From NCBI RefSeq assembly GCF_019925205.1, contig NC_083561.1:17731217-17795216 (forward strand): a stretch of DNA of 64,000 bases, given 5' to 3'. The notes under the pieces are model-generated. The model was not told the origin of the DNA and made no database searches. It worked only from the letters and a program-made list of their open reading frames with translations. Below are positions 1 to 15,300 of the stretch, one piece after another. Made by a program: the position numbers and the translations under genes. This DNA comes from Metopolophium dirhodum. Lineage: Eukaryota; Arthropoda; Insecta; Hemiptera; Aphididae. Numbering within the stretch: the first letter of the stretch is position 1; each line of letters opens with the position of its first letter.

Positions 1-1525
1 ATAAGTCGACACTTTTTTACGGATATGTTGGCATTATTCGTGGACTTCTTCATTTTCTTTCAAAATCCATTAAATTTGCTGTTTTTTTTTTGCTCTGCGT
101 AGGTACCGTTTTCTACCAAAATCGATTACATTACACTCTTGTTTAAATATTATACCTTTTTGTTTTAGAAGCTAGCAGCTTATCATTTTTTTTTTTTTTA
201 CATTTATTTTGACTTCATTCAAAAATATTATTATGTTTAAACATATTTTGTCCTACATGTTACCTAAAACGCAATCATTTGTACAGGATGATGAAGCTGG
301 CCAATGAAGCCCCACATAATTCCTCATCTGATTTATATTTATATTATTTAAATGTAATTTTCTTACTATTTTTTTTTTTTATTGTTATGTACTTTTTACA
401 AATTTGCAAAATTTGCAAAATTTTAGTTTGTCTGTTAAGCTTTAACATATTTTGAATTAAGTTCAACTAGTATATTATATAATATTACAAAAATAAATAA
501 AAAGAATTATGTATTTTCTTATAATACCTATTATCTATCGATGGCAAATCTGTGGTACGGGTGCCCAACATGGCACGCAAAAAATTATATTACATGCCTA
601 TTGGCTATTACATTATTATATGTTTAATAATAAATAATAATACCATAATTTTTTTTTTGACATAGTTCTTATATTTTAATATGTATAATATTTTTCATAA
701 CTTAACAACATGCAGGAGAAAAAATTAGGTAAATTTCGGCGTGTACCTAACGCTAGAAAAATTTGCCATCCTTGAACTATACGTTATAATTTATAAATAT
801 TGAATCCCATTCCACTGAAGAGTCAGAGAAATCTTTTATTATGTTTTTCTTCTGAGCCAGACCAGGCAAGTAAGGAACTTGAATTTATAAGTTTTTTAAA
901 TGATACAAATAAATCACTTAGTTGCTCAAATAATTATCCAAACATTTTATAGATTGTAAATCTTTTCTTTTTTAAATTATTATTATTAATAAAATTATTA
1001 TTAGTACCTATTATTATTTTAAGCATATCCAATGTTATTTTAAATTATATTATTAATAATAAATACATACCGTATTTCGTAACATAATATTATTATACGT
1101 TATAGAGTGATATAAATAATGTATAATACAATTTAACGTAAGAAAATTGTATCCAAGGTAAATTAATGAAATAATAAATATGAATAAATGTATAAAAGTA
1201 TCTTGTATCTAGTCTCTTTAAAAAATATTACAGGACCTATATTGTATCTTGTTTTTAGAAACTTTGTTTGTCTTGCCCCGCCCTACCTATACCAATGTAC
1301 CTATCTAATTTATGATAATAACTTAATGTAATTTATTTAAGTACACCTATTTTTTATAAATAATTATTCCATCAAGTGTTTAAATGGGTGATTTATTTTT
1401 TATACTTAATAAAATGATGAATGATTTATGTTAAATATAATATTAAAAATATCAAATATATAATCATGCAATGTTTGAGATTATCGTTTTTGCAAGGTTA
1501 ACTAAAAAATTATTATTGAATACAG
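1..1525. other. AT-rich DNA without recognised gene
   Basis: Very AT-rich, with several poly-T runs. No open frame of note and no clear repeat structure. Confidence 0.5.
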
Positions 1526-1529
1526 TTAA

Positions 1530-2537
1530 GATAATGTTATACCTGCATGTATTGTCTCCGTCTTACTAATGCATAACATGGCAAATTTAACGTTCAGTGG
1601 ATTCATTTTATTCTGTTATTTATGTGAATTTACTTTCTATCAAATATATATGTAAGAATAATATTATCTAGAGGACCTAGTAGGTTTTTTATGGTTTAAT
1701 TTTGAAACAAGTAATAAGCATTTTTAAATTTTCAAAAAAATTTTCATTATTTACTTTAAAATTAAAATACGAAAAAAAACCTGAAAAGTACACTAGATAA
1801 TTAAAACTTTGAATCTATAAATGTATTAATTTTACAATGATGTATGTTTTTTAACTTTTTTATTTTTGTGTTGCCATCACCTTTTGATTTTGAGTAAAAA
1901 TACTTAAATTTGCAACTTCGGTATCTTTTCTGATAGGAAAGTGAATCTAGTTAACTTAGTAGACTTTGGGTGGTCAGAAATAAAAAGTTCCCAGAAATGT
2001 TCTTATAATTGGAAAAACTAAATAAAATATGAAATAAACCAAAATTTTTACCACGCTCTAACTTTCGACAAAATAGATTTTCTTATTTTCTTGTACTTTA
2101 AAAACGAATAACCGTAAATACTCTACTATATCACAAAATGTTTATACCACCATTTTCTAGACATTTTCAAAATATTTTGACTGTTCTTGTGGTATTTATA
2201 AACATGTGCAGTTTTTAATATTTTTAGTTTTTTATGAGCGTTCTAAGTTAAAATGTTTACGTATGCAATAATTTATGATTGATTTCAAATTTAACACATA
2301 CATTACAATGACTCACTCAATAACGATGGGTACACGTCTTGACGCCTACTACAGTCCACAGTACCTTATAGAGTGGTTACCTACTTTCCCCCTTTTTACA
2401 TTCAAATTGAATACATATTACGTCAATTTTTTGTCTAATATTAAAAATAACAGAGTAAAATGGATTCTTCTGAACGTTAAATTGTCCATGTTATGCGTTA
2501 GTAAGACGGACACAACACATTCAGATATAACGTCTTC
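1530..2537. mobile_element. Foldback element, copy 1 of the TGTCTCxGTCTTAC family
   Basis: About 1.0 kb, with related inverted ends. Left end reads TTAAGATAATGTTATACC then GTATTGTCTCCGTCTTACTA near 1549-1568. Right end carries the reverse complement, TTAGTAAGACGGACACAACA near 2499-2518. The arms extend through ATGCATAACATGG and AACGTTCAG. The interior holds other dispersed repeats (2040-2400). Left flank is TTAA; the right flank has decayed. Confidence 0.65.
2275..2405 (+). repeat. Dispersed repeat A, copy 1
   Basis: Shares the core TTCAAATTTAACACATnCATTA...ACnCACTC...CTACT with copies near 11855-11990 (reverse), 47665-47790 and 59030-59205. It also gives rise to the 88-codon open frame at 2275-2541, which is not a gene. 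Confidence 0.7.
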
Positions 2538-3355
2538 ATAACTGAAAAATAAATAGGTGTATATGTACTTAGGTAGTATCTATTATCTATATGCTCGATA
2601 ATATCATTATGTTTTAATTAAATCCATAATCAAATTTAAAAAGTAATCAGATACAATAAAATAAAAAAGTGATGGTAAGAAAACGGAATACCTAACTGTT
2701 TATCGAATTCGGAAGGAAAATGGTCCACGACCATTCGTTCATAGTCGCCTATTTTATTGAAACTATTTTAATAATATTCGAAAAATATCACATTTGCTTT
2801 AGCTTAATCCAATATAGTGCGGTACGTTCTCACCATATTATTCGTGTATGTACGTGTAATTAATTTTTTTTTCCTGGTTACTACGTTTACAAAACACCGC
2901 AGACAGAATTATATCACACCGAGGCGATATAATATTATGTTATGGTTTAGGTATGATGTTACATCTTATACACGAATACTGCAGTAGCAGGTACCTATAA
3001 TACACACAAACGCTGCATATTCGCGTGCACAGACGCACAACAGCATAATAATAATAATATACCGTTTTCATAATAAATTTGTTTATTAAAATACATTATG
3101 TGTGTTGTGTAAACCGTTGTGGTTTTTCGATTTATCAAAGGTCACGTATGCGCGTATGATAAGGAAATGGACGGGTATAGGTAGGATGGGTACCTATATT
3201 ATTGTGTTTATACACCAGACAGTATGTTCGTTTCCGTTTCAGAACACTGTTGATATGCAACAGTCTTGCGACTCGTACACCGCTGCTGCACACCGTGACT
3301 ACCATAGTATGACTATGTGATTTGGCCAGCGAAACGCCGCTATTCTGTATCGAAA

Positions 3356-6300
3356 ATGAGTGAGTATATCATGGTAATAATATTGTGCCCACCCGGTTTG
3401 TAGAGACCATATTATAGGTGTCAATATACAATAAACACGCTGTTGATACTATATAATAATAATATTGTTAGGTGTTATAATATATTATTACTATTTTTAT
3501 AATATTATTTTACCTCGGGTTGTTCGTGTAGATCTCGAGCACGGCCACGATGGCCACGGCCATCATCGTCGGAATTTTATATTTACGTGGATATCCTTTG
3601 TGCTGGCCGTCGTTTCCACGCCGGTGTTGTGCATGTGTTACTTAAGTAAGTATAATAACATAGGTACTCCGTGATGTACCTGTGTGCAATCGATAATAAT
3701 ACATTATTCAGTCTAAATAATCTATACACGTAGGTACATTATTAACGATTATGATACCGGGCCGGAGATTGAATTTAACTGTTTAGGTATTTCTGTTTTA
3801 TAACAATAATTCCGTTTGAACATTTATTTTTTTTAATAAAAATATCAATCTTGTCTGATTATTTTATTAAACAATTCTTAAATCAAAATCTCCTATTTAT
3901 AAAATACACTAGACATTTATTGATTCATATATTATTTAAAAAATAGATTATAACTTTTAAAAATGTAGATAGGTATATCTCTTGACTTTTGAAGCAATTT
4001 TCTAAAGACAATGTTCTATTCGACCGGCTTAATGTTAACTTAATATTAAGTACCTATCTCCTATATCTAATAAACATAATATAATAATATATGATGATAC
4101 AAGCATCAATAAATATCTATACGAGTATAATATGACTGCGACGTGTTTTGTCAATTATAACAAGTTCTAACTAATTTATTATGGATTTACACTAATTAGA
4201 TAATATTCCTTACTAAGTATAATTTTTTCGTGAGTATCGTACTATTTCATACGCAGTAGGTGAGTTGATTCCCGAGACCTACTTTATGTATTAGTTGATT
4301 CCCGGTCATTATTAGGTATGTACGAGTTGATTCCCTATTGTTGTACATCAATAGACTGGCAGACTGCATGACCGTAAAGAGTTCAACCGTCATTACCAGA
4401 TACCAATTTTTAAAAACAATGTTATACATTTTTACCAAATAACTAAATTGTTTTAGTAATAATTATTTAACAAACAATTGAATGATTTTCAAAATATAAA
4501 AAAACTAAAAAGAACAACATTTTTGAGAAACTTATCAGCCAACCTCTTTGTGGTGTTTCTTGGGTTACACTAATAGGCTGAATATTTGACTAAATATTGA
4601 AGAAAATATATAATGACCTGGGAATCAACTCGTACATACCTCTAATGACCCGGGAATCATTTCAACGGTATCAGTGCAGGTAAACAGGTACCCAGGAATC
4701 AACTCGTACGCAGCCATTTCATACTTACGCTAAAGATTCGTAGTTAATAATATTAATTTTTATGAATTTAATATAATCAATTTATAAAATGTATAAGATT
4801 TGTAATGATAAGATGCATTGGTAATTAAGCATAGATTTTTTTTTTAAATATTTATGGGACATATTGTTGCTTGGATCGTCCTATTACATGTTAGGTAATA
4901 AATATAATATAACTTTTTGAAAATAAGCATTTCATTCATTAGCTTGATTAATGTAGATTAATAGTGCAGATACCTAACAATTTATAATCTGTCCATATTA
5001 ATTTGGCTGAAAGGTACCTAAACATTGAGTCATTTAATCTCGACTCTACAAACATTTGTAGGTATTTTATCACTTTGAATTATGAGATATTTGTATGCAT
5101 AATTTAAACATAAATAATTGCTAAATCACTATTATATTTATAATTATAAATACTGCTGTCTGCTATGCATACTACAAATAACAAGAATAATTATTTATAT
5201 CAAACGTCTTGTATTTATGTGTAGGTATCTATATTATGTGTTACGCAACTGCCTCATTCGCAAAAAAAATAATAAATGTACTTTGCAATGTTTTGCTAAA
5301 ATTTTCTTTTGAAATAATGCTCGAGAGTCGGGACTATTTTCATTATATGAAAAATCTTTTATTTTGTCTAAATAATGTGACACTAGAGTTCCCTTACACA
5401 CAAACATAATAATAATACACACATCATACAGCAGACAGACCCAATTTACCGCTACTGTGGTGACACCTCCAAGACAATAGTATTTCATCGCCACCGCTGC
5501 GGTGTGTGAGTGTGTACCTTAATCCCGTCCATCCCATGTATTGATTATTGAATAATGTTATAACACTGAATGCTTACTACAAAACATAATACATTTAAAA
5601 ATTATATACTTAAGATTTGAGGTTTGATAGAGTGCAAAAAATATATTTGAAAACAATGGCGTTGTACAAAGAAAATGTTCAGCATGGCTTGGAAGTTTTT
5701 TCATTTCATATTCTATAATAATAATAATAAAAATTTTAGATTAACGTTGAATATGTAAGTGAAATTATACTTAACGCATACTTCTAAATAGCTCGCAGAT
5801 AACTCAAAATAGCAGACTTTTTTTAGGAACAAACTACAAACTTTCCGAACATTCTGAATATCGAACACCTCCGAATATCCGCGACCGAGAGTGTCCGGTA
5901 TTTAGAGGTTTCACTGTACAATGTTATTGCAGAGACCACAATAATATATTTATATTATATGACGTCTAATATTCATCGGTTGTACACCGCTGAAATAGCT
6001 GTGCGAGTATTATCATGTTCGCAAGACGCTAATATCGTGATAAATATCGTATAATAGTCACTACAGTGTTCATCGCCGCAAGGGTAGTGCCATACCACTT
6101 GACACCCGACCTTCGATCCCAAAGTCCAAGGCTCGTATAAATGTATTCTGCCCGGCGGCCTTAGCTGACATTTATCGAACGCGTCCCACGCACAGTAGAT
6201 ACCTATGTATACACGAACGTGTACCTGTGTTTGGCCGAAACCAAAAATGCAAAAAAAGGAGAAAAAAGAAATGCATTACTGGTATTGCTTTTTGACGATT

Positions 6301-9300
6301 TCGTGCTTAAACCCAAATCACCGCAAAATTTCGTTTGAATTGAGTCTATTGTCTAGCATCTATTATCTTGTTTTTTCCTTCAAAACATAATATAAATGCA
6401 GTAAATCTCGAATACTGTGCACCGATAAAGCATTTCATCATTATTTCGTAATATAATAATAGCATGATGGTTGTAGGAAAAACAGAACAGTTTTATTTCT
6501 TTTTAACAACGTCAACAATCAAAATTGTTATTATTATTATCTACTATTGGCGACATCCTATGTTATCATTCAAACGCTTCGCATACGAATTTTTTTAATT
6601 TTCATGCAGTATACCTTATAATACTGATAATTGAATAATAATCGATATAAGCGGCATTTAGTGGTGGTGGGGAGGTCACGAGGGGCAGTTAACCTCCCAG
6701 AAAAAATGTTGAGAGGGCAAACTTATCAGTTTAAGTGTATCAGTAAATTGTGATTTATCCCCCCCCCCCCCGCAATTAGAGTCAAGTCTTGCATATGATA
6801 ATCGAATTGTGTGCGAATAACGGATATTATATTATTATATAATATTAATATTACGCACCACTTGAGGAAAATTCTTTACCTTTACTCCAGCTGTGCGTTA
6901 CTTACGATAAATGATTAAAAACCCGTATAGTTTGAGGTTTAACACTTTAACCAATCAAATTTGACTTAATTTAAATTACAAAAATGGTCATTATTATACT
7001 CGTAGGATGATTTATATTTTATTTTAAAAATTAACCGACAACTAAGAACATATACTGTTTAGTAAGTAATCATTAAATAAATTTTGATTTGTTTTCAGCT
7101 ACATCCATCGGCAGATTTATACTGTTACGATTTCTAAAAAAGACGTATCCAGACTTGGAATTCATAAAGTCAGTGTCCATTCGGTCTGCAATGGATACAC
7201 CTGACAATACAGGATACGTTGTGGTATTGCTTAAAGTTATCGGAGATTTTGACATTAATCTGATGAAACACACGATTCAGGTGCATATTTAATTGAGATT
7301 TACCCACATAATTTTGTAATAATATAGCTTTAAAGAAATTCTAAATCGCATAATCGTAAATTAAAACAACGAATATATTATTATACATATAGCCATGCTA
7401 TGTAAGTACTTTCCTAAATTTAACTACATTTTCTCTGAAATAAATTGTAAATTTATATTTCACAAAACATTTTGGAAAATATTGAATAAGAAATTCATGT
7501 CAGGTTAGTCTATTTTTTAAAGGAGGAACACGTAGTTTTATACGTAAGTAGTTGGTTTTACTTAAAAAAATCAAATTAACCAGATTTAATGTAATGTTTT
7601 GAATCGTGAACAAATTTATTGATATTATGATTAAAATAACAGATTAAAAACTAAAAATGTAGATTCTTTATTTTAACAACAAAAATTATAAGCATATAAT
7701 ATTATAAACAAAAGACTAAAACAAATTATTGTTCACGCACGTCTAGAATAGGCATCGTTTTTCAGTAAATTTTTGTGTTGCTATATAAATTGTACAACCT
7801 TAATTATTTGTTACACTAGGTATAGGTGCTAAACCCAAGGCTGGGGCAAAGTAAAAAAATTAAGTTACTTTTAACTAAGTCAAATTATGAAATACATTTT
7901 TTTTTAATAACTTTTAATTTAACAAGTAAGTATTTGTTACATCTGAATATATGATTTACGGTTAGTAGTTACTACTTACTAATATGAATAGTCCAGTTAA
8001 GGGGACGTTACAGTGACATTTGTTGTCTCTGTCTTACAAGTGCGTAACATAGCAACTTTTACGCTCAGCAAAACACATGTATCTCCGTTAGTTAAAAAAC
8101 TAAAGCAGATTGAGCTCTTATAAAATTTAAAAGTAATTTAAAGGTTTATCTATACAATGACATATAGGATTTTTATTATAATTTAATTTTAAAGCGAGTT
8201 ATGAGAATTTTAAGATGTACAAACAGTTTACAATTTTAAAATACACATAACTCGCTTTAAAGTTAAAATATAATAAAAAGCCTATGTCATTGTATAGATA
8301 ATAGCCTTACCTTTAAATTTTATAAGAGCTCAATTCGCTCTAATTTTTAAACTAACAGAGATAAATGTGTTCTGCTGAGCGTAAAAGTTGCTATGTTACG
8401 CACTTGTAAGACAGAGACAACAAATGTTACTGTAACGTCCCCTTAAGTTAATTTATCCTATTATGAACTCTATAATTAAAAATTATATTTTGTTTTGTAA
8501 AAATTATTGTTGTTATAGAAAAAAAATGGTACCTATTTGGAAATGTTATTTATAGATAGATAAATAGATAATGATATTTGTAAATACTAAATTGTAGAAA
8601 GGCGACATTTGAATGCACTTTAACTATAGCCTATAGAGATTAAAATAATGTATACAAATTATAAGTACAACTTTGTATCAATTTCCATAAAATTATAGCC
8701 TTCCACGATACATTAGTTTCAAATCTCTCAACAATAACATTATCGCAGAGAACTTAGTTCAACGTTTAAGGAAACTTTGGTGCCATGATCCAAATTATTC
8801 ACCTAAATAATTAACAACTTCTGTTAGTAGAGTACTATACCACTATCTATCATTGGATGCTCCCATTTCTGTTTTTTTTAAATATTTTAACAAATTAATA
8901 TTACTCGTATAATATTATGTATTTGTTATACTATACATGTTTGTCTTTATTTATTCTTTTATAAAATTTACTTATTACTGTGCTTTAGCGTGGGTTGTAA
9001 ATATTCAGTTAAAAAAGTATATACGTAACTGATTTTTAACTAAACTAAGTTACTTATTTTTTCTATTTAACTAACTGTGACTTTCAGTAGTCTTAAAAAA
9101 AATAAAAGTATAACCTTAGAGTTGATTTACATTTTTCACGAGTTAAAAAAAAAAAGTTAACTTGCCCAGTGTCGCTTAACCAAGTGTAATGCATGATGCG
9201 CCGCAAAATGTTTGCGCCGACGTTGAAGAATGAATTTAATTTGATTATTGTTTAGACAGATATAGTGGAAAAATACGACCGGGTAAGCGGTCGTCTATGT

Positions 9301-12300
9301 TATCCACACCTCCGGTGTTCGCTAACGAAGAAATGGATGCGGTACGCGTGGATCAAGACATCCACGTTTTCCATCGACAACCACGTGATCGGATTGCCGG
9401 AGACCAAATCGGTGCCCGATGAGGACCACATCATGGTGAGTGCGTAGAGGTATATTAATATTACATGATACATGACGTATAACATACGATTATTGTATGC
9501 GTAAAGTGTCCGTTTGTATGAATATATTATATTTAACGTCACACAATATTTTATATCTATTATCTAATATAATATTGCGTGGTGTTGGTAGTTGCATGTG
9601 GTTGAATAGAAAAGGCAGTGACGTATTAGCTAGGGGAGACGTTCCCGTCTTTGGGAACGCCCCCCCCCCCCCAAATAAAAACAAACCACTTAAATCTCAA
9701 ATCAATCAATAAATAAAGTTAAATAGGTGTAACCATCTTTGTATACATCTTGTATCTAACCTGATGGAAACTGATCCTAACCTAACCTAATCTTACGTTT
9801 TGGGCGAAACGCGTGCGTCGGATTGTTACAACGATGTCATTTTTCTTTAATGTGAAATTTTTTCCGAGTAGAATGAGTTCAACTCGTCACGAGTAAAAGT
9901 AAATCGATTTTCAACAAAAGTAATACCCGAGCATCGGCAGAATCGTATCCGGAAATCCGCTGAGTAAATCTAACGTCTTATTTCACGTTCTATCGGCCAT
10001 CAGGATTAAACGATAAAATATACAACTTTACGCGTTTAAAATATAAATTAATGGTCGATGTTTAATCTTTGTATTATTGATATTACTATTACTATTCGCT
10101 GTTTTTAAAAAACCTCGTTACTAATAATATAACTCCAGGCTGTATCAGGTAAAGTTTTGTTTGTGTATAGAAGTAGTGCTAGAATAATTTAAAAACAAAA
10201 AAAAAAAATCTCAAAAACAATCGATAAAATAATATTCAAAAGGAATAATTTAGATATTGTCTATATCTTATATACGTATACCTTTTATTAGGTAATATAA
10301 GATAAAAAAAATCAATAATGTGAATAATCATTATTATGTGTTTTGTTTGAACAAAATATTTATTATTTAGGTTTAATACCGCATCACCGTGTTTTGTGTA
10401 TCTACCTACTATATGGTACTATATAATATGTTCAATACATACACTATACAGGCATATATATATATATATACAAATATATAATGTATATATCATAATATAC
10501 AGAATAATACAGTATACACTGCAATACAGTGATGCGGTATTACTGTACACTTGAATAATAAATATTTTGTAAATACATACCTATTATATATTATATACAT
10601 AACTATATTGCCGCATGTTTATCAGTATCGATAGGTACAACTTGGGTGAAATAAAGAAACTATAATGTACCAGTAATATACTTATAATAATAACCGTTCA
10701 TTATGATTGTCAGTGAGATACACAATTCTCGGTGTATATCTTTACGAAAAATAATTCAAATTCACGTTAAGCTATTAACGATCACAAAGTGAAAATAAAA
10801 ACAAAATTACGATACAAAGAAAACACTATAAATCCCAACACGAATATTATATAGTACAATAATATCAACATTTTTAAATAAAACATCTACCTAATTAACA
10901 ATTTAGAGATAAAAAAGGTGCTACTCATTTGATAAAAAAAAGAAGTTGGTATCGCCACAGAATAATCCTTACATCGTACAAACAAATCTAAATAAATATT
11001 TGAAAATATGGTTTATAAGTAGATTGGTAGATAGGTATATTTGAAAATTCCAAAATTCAGAATTTGAACTTAATTATTAAAGCAGTAAAAAGTAGGTGCA
11101 CGTGCTCTATGAATCACTCTCTGTATAATAAATATATTAGCTGCTACCAGCTATATCAGGTGTGTATAATAGTGTATATAGCATATATAGGTACACGTGA
11201 GTCGCGACAACCGAACTCAATGTCTCAATTATTATATATAGGTACTATAAGTCTATAAAATGTTTATAATATTACCTATATGTTTATAAATTGTAATAAA
11301 TAATAATATAGGTAGGTTGTACAGTTGTACCTATATATACAATTCGTGTGTTAAAAGTGCTCAACTCATATAAAATTAACTCATTCAATTGTATTATTGT
11401 TGCAAATTTGCGATATGTATTAAATTATATTATACAAATGGGTTTAGAGTTCAGTCCGATGACATTAAACCGAAAAATAAAAATATATAACAATGTGGTA
11501 TACCTACCTATATGGCATTTATATTTTTACTAGGTATTTATTACCTGTAGACTGTAGTAGATACACAGTGGTCGAAATAAATCAAAATAAGTAGGTTATG
11601 TCACTAACTATTACTCTGGATAACACTAATAATATCCAGTTAATTCCTTATTAATTAGTTATCTTGCTGTTATCGGTGACTTCAAGTTTCGTTATTTAAC
11701 TCAGACTTCGCAGTAATTAGTGATTAGCGAAAACCTAATACATATTAAATTATTAGAGATATTATGGAAATTATATCTTTAGCAACCATCTAAGTGACTA
11801 AGTAATGTTTTGATCTATTAACATTTAGTATCAAATTATAAAAGAAAGCGGGTAAGTGGATGTCGCTCTACTGTACAGAAGGTTACAAGTGGGTCACTGT
11901 AGTGGATGGTGTTAAATTTGAATTCAATGATATCATATCATTGTATAAGAAAAACGATTCAGAGCGAAAAAAGTCAGTCAGCCTATGATATTATTGTGAA
12001 TAAAGTAATTTATATATTTACTTATTTACGTGGAACCTTGTTTTAAATTTTCAATCCTTAGCTACAAAAGTTTTATACATTTTATACATTTTTAACTACA
12101 AAATAATTATAACATTTTAAATTTGATAAATATTGTCAACATTTGAAATTTAAATGCTTGTAAAAAAAAATTGTACCTATGTATTTTCAATATTTTTCAA
12201 CTGCTATTGTAGCAATATATCAGGAGCCTTGCATTAAAATTTCACGCTTTTCTACCCAACAAACTTTATTGATATTTATAGAAAAAAAAACTAAAAAATT

Positions 12301-15300
12301 TGAAAACTGACAATGTCCGTGAACAGCTCAAAAAGAGTCAAATTATTTTCAAAATTTTATGGTGTATAGAAAATGCTAATACAAACATTCAGTGAAATTT
12401 TAAAGTATCTACAGTCATACGTTTTTTAATTACAATAAAATAAGAAAATCGTTACACGAGAAATTGAGTGAATATCAAATTCGGTGAGTAATTATAAAAA
12501 TAAGTGGAGTGATGTCTAAATAATTGTTATTCGTCAGTAATTACTATATTATAATATTAATATACAGAGTACAGGCAGGCTAATGAATTAATGAAATAGG
12601 TAGGTAGGTACCTAATAAAAATAATAACCTTAATCACAGACGTATTATCAGTATTGTTATAAACATAAGACGTCCGATTTTGAGATTTTCGTTGGAATAA
12701 CGTAACCCTGCGGCGGATTGTTGCCTGTCATACGATTTATAAATAAATTAATACATTTTGGTACTGCCGAGAGTGACATCTATAATTATATCCATAATAC
12801 AGTATCTCACTGCTGCTAAACTGTTCCACGATACCGATTACTACGTGATAAAAAATTTATGGAAATTTACAAATGTCTAAATATCTAATACCTATCTTAC
12901 CTATACCTACCAATACTAGTGTAAATGTCTACACTCATTGTTTCGAAATGTTTCAATATTTTCAAAATTTTTTTTTTACATAATTATATTATAGAATATT
13001 ATTATCAATTCAAAACAACATTTTCGAAAAAATTTAATTTTTACTATTTTTATTATTATGATTTTTTAAGTTTTTACTTTTTTGAATAACACAATACATT
13101 TTTGAATTTCAATTTCCAAAGCAAAATATTATTTAGAGTATTTTTATCTACAAATATCAAGTTACGGACAAGTAGTTCGTTAGTTATAACTAAGTGTTTA
13201 AAGTTTTAATGACCGGTGTTAAAAGTTTAAACTTTTCGAAATGATGAGTGTAAACACCTAGTATAAACTAGCCTAATTAATTAATTTAACGTAAGAAAAT
13301 CGATAGGCAAAATGACTAATATTTTAAAACTGAACTTGGTAAACCTACGAATTACTATGGGACCTTTATGTAATTATTCTTTTTACTCTTCCAAAAGTAT
13401 AGAAGTTGATTAATACGATGCATTTTAAATATTCCGTATGCGTTGGAAGCCAGTGGGTAGAGTTAATTGCACTAGGCAAAAACTTATTACAACCAATCTT
13501 ATCAAAACCAGAGAACTCACAAACAGAACACTGGCAAATAATACAAACAGACGACAGTTATTGAGAGGCCGTCACAGTAGAAAAAAATCGACCGTAAACA
13601 TGCTGTTTTATTTCCAATAGTTCTCAAGCCTAGTTGATCGTAGAAACATGATTTTAGTATCAAAATAATCACAAAAAATTGTACTAAAAATTTTTGTAAC
13701 AGATTTTTAATAATATGAGATAGTATTATATATATATGTATAATATGAAATTTGTACCATATTTTAATTATTTAAAATCGGAAAATTTAGCTATCGAAAA
13801 TCTGTTGTTACTTACATAGTTACATCACATTCGAATCAAAAAAATTCATTCCGTGACCATATACATTATTACATTATATTATTAAGTTTTTATTTTGTCC
13901 CGTGTGTTTTCCGGAAACAATATAAAATATAATATACTCGCCTCGTCTAATTACCAATTAAACTGAAAACCATTTCCAAGTTTTCGTGTACACGACGTTA
14001 TATCATACAATTATACTTGAGTATAAACCATGGTTGAAATATACAAGTTATTGCATATCGACTCGGGTTGTTATCATCAGAAACAAAACGGCTGCGTAAA
14101 GGGATATCACAGATATACATTTTTCTAATCATCAAAATTACGCTGACAATAACTAACAAATTCAAAATCCCGCGCATACCTATATTACTTGATTATTATT
14201 GGCTCCTTTTACGCTGCCATTTTTATTTTTATCATTAAACATTTGATTGAGAAGGGGTATATATGCAATAACCTTGTATATTTCAACCATGGTATAAACT
14301 ATGAAAGTATAAACACGATGCTTTTGAATAATCGATATAGACGACGCGAGTAACTATTATAAATTATAATATTATATTTTACCAGCTTTTCTGGCTTTCA
14401 GCTGTAGGTATAGGTACACGTATTTATACAATAGTATAGTCTCAGCCACTGTCGCATGATATAGGTATATTGTATATTAAACTGACGTAAAAAAGTTCAA
14501 CTAAAACTTTCATTTCGGATATTACAAAGTTTCATTATTTCCGTTAACCATCCTAAATTATTAATATATAACCTACGTTTACGGAAAAAACATCCGAGAA
14601 CTAGATGTCGTTCGAATGCTTTTATATTTTTAATTAAATTGTTTATTATTAAGCACAATGCACTTACATTAAAAACAAAAAATCACTGCCATTTCATTGT
14701 TTTATTTACAACATTCACCTACTGGGAAATAAGTGTGTACCTATTATACTCCTACTCGCTACTGTAACACTGGACAGATACATTGCCAGCCTTGTGGTTC
14801 TAAAACCCTATTTTCGTTTTATTTATCTTGAAGTGAGTTTGATAGGTAGTAGGTACCTACATAACAAAATAATTCCAAATACACCTACATTATAAATTAT
14901 AGTTAGCTATAGTGCTATATCTTATATATTAATTATACATTACTATTATAATATAATATATCGCACATACAGGGACGGCTTCAGGGACATGTTTGGGGGA
15001 GGGGCATTCTAATAAGTCATAATTTTTAGAAAATTTTCGATATTATAATATATTATTAAAAATATATTATTTTCGTAATTTTTAACAATATACGATTTTT
15101 AGAAATACGGGCTTGGATGGAGCAGCGGCTCTGGAGCCACCCCTGCGCCTATAAATTATAATATTATAATATATACCTAATATATGGTAGATCTCAGATA
15201 TCAACCATAAATCATGACTTCGTTGGCGATGCAAGGTAGACTTTTTAGTCGTGAGTTTGAGATTCCGTAGTTTAGGTGCAGCCTCCTAGGAGTGGTGGCA

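Noticed and set aside
2275..2541. 88-codon frame
   Set aside because: Lies inside dispersed repeat A and a foldback arm; other repeat copies do not keep the frame.
5850..5930. Sequence like a pogo/Tigger terminal repeat (TCCGGTATTTAGAGGTTTCACTGTA)
   Set aside because: No matching second end or internal transposase was found, so no element could be delimited.
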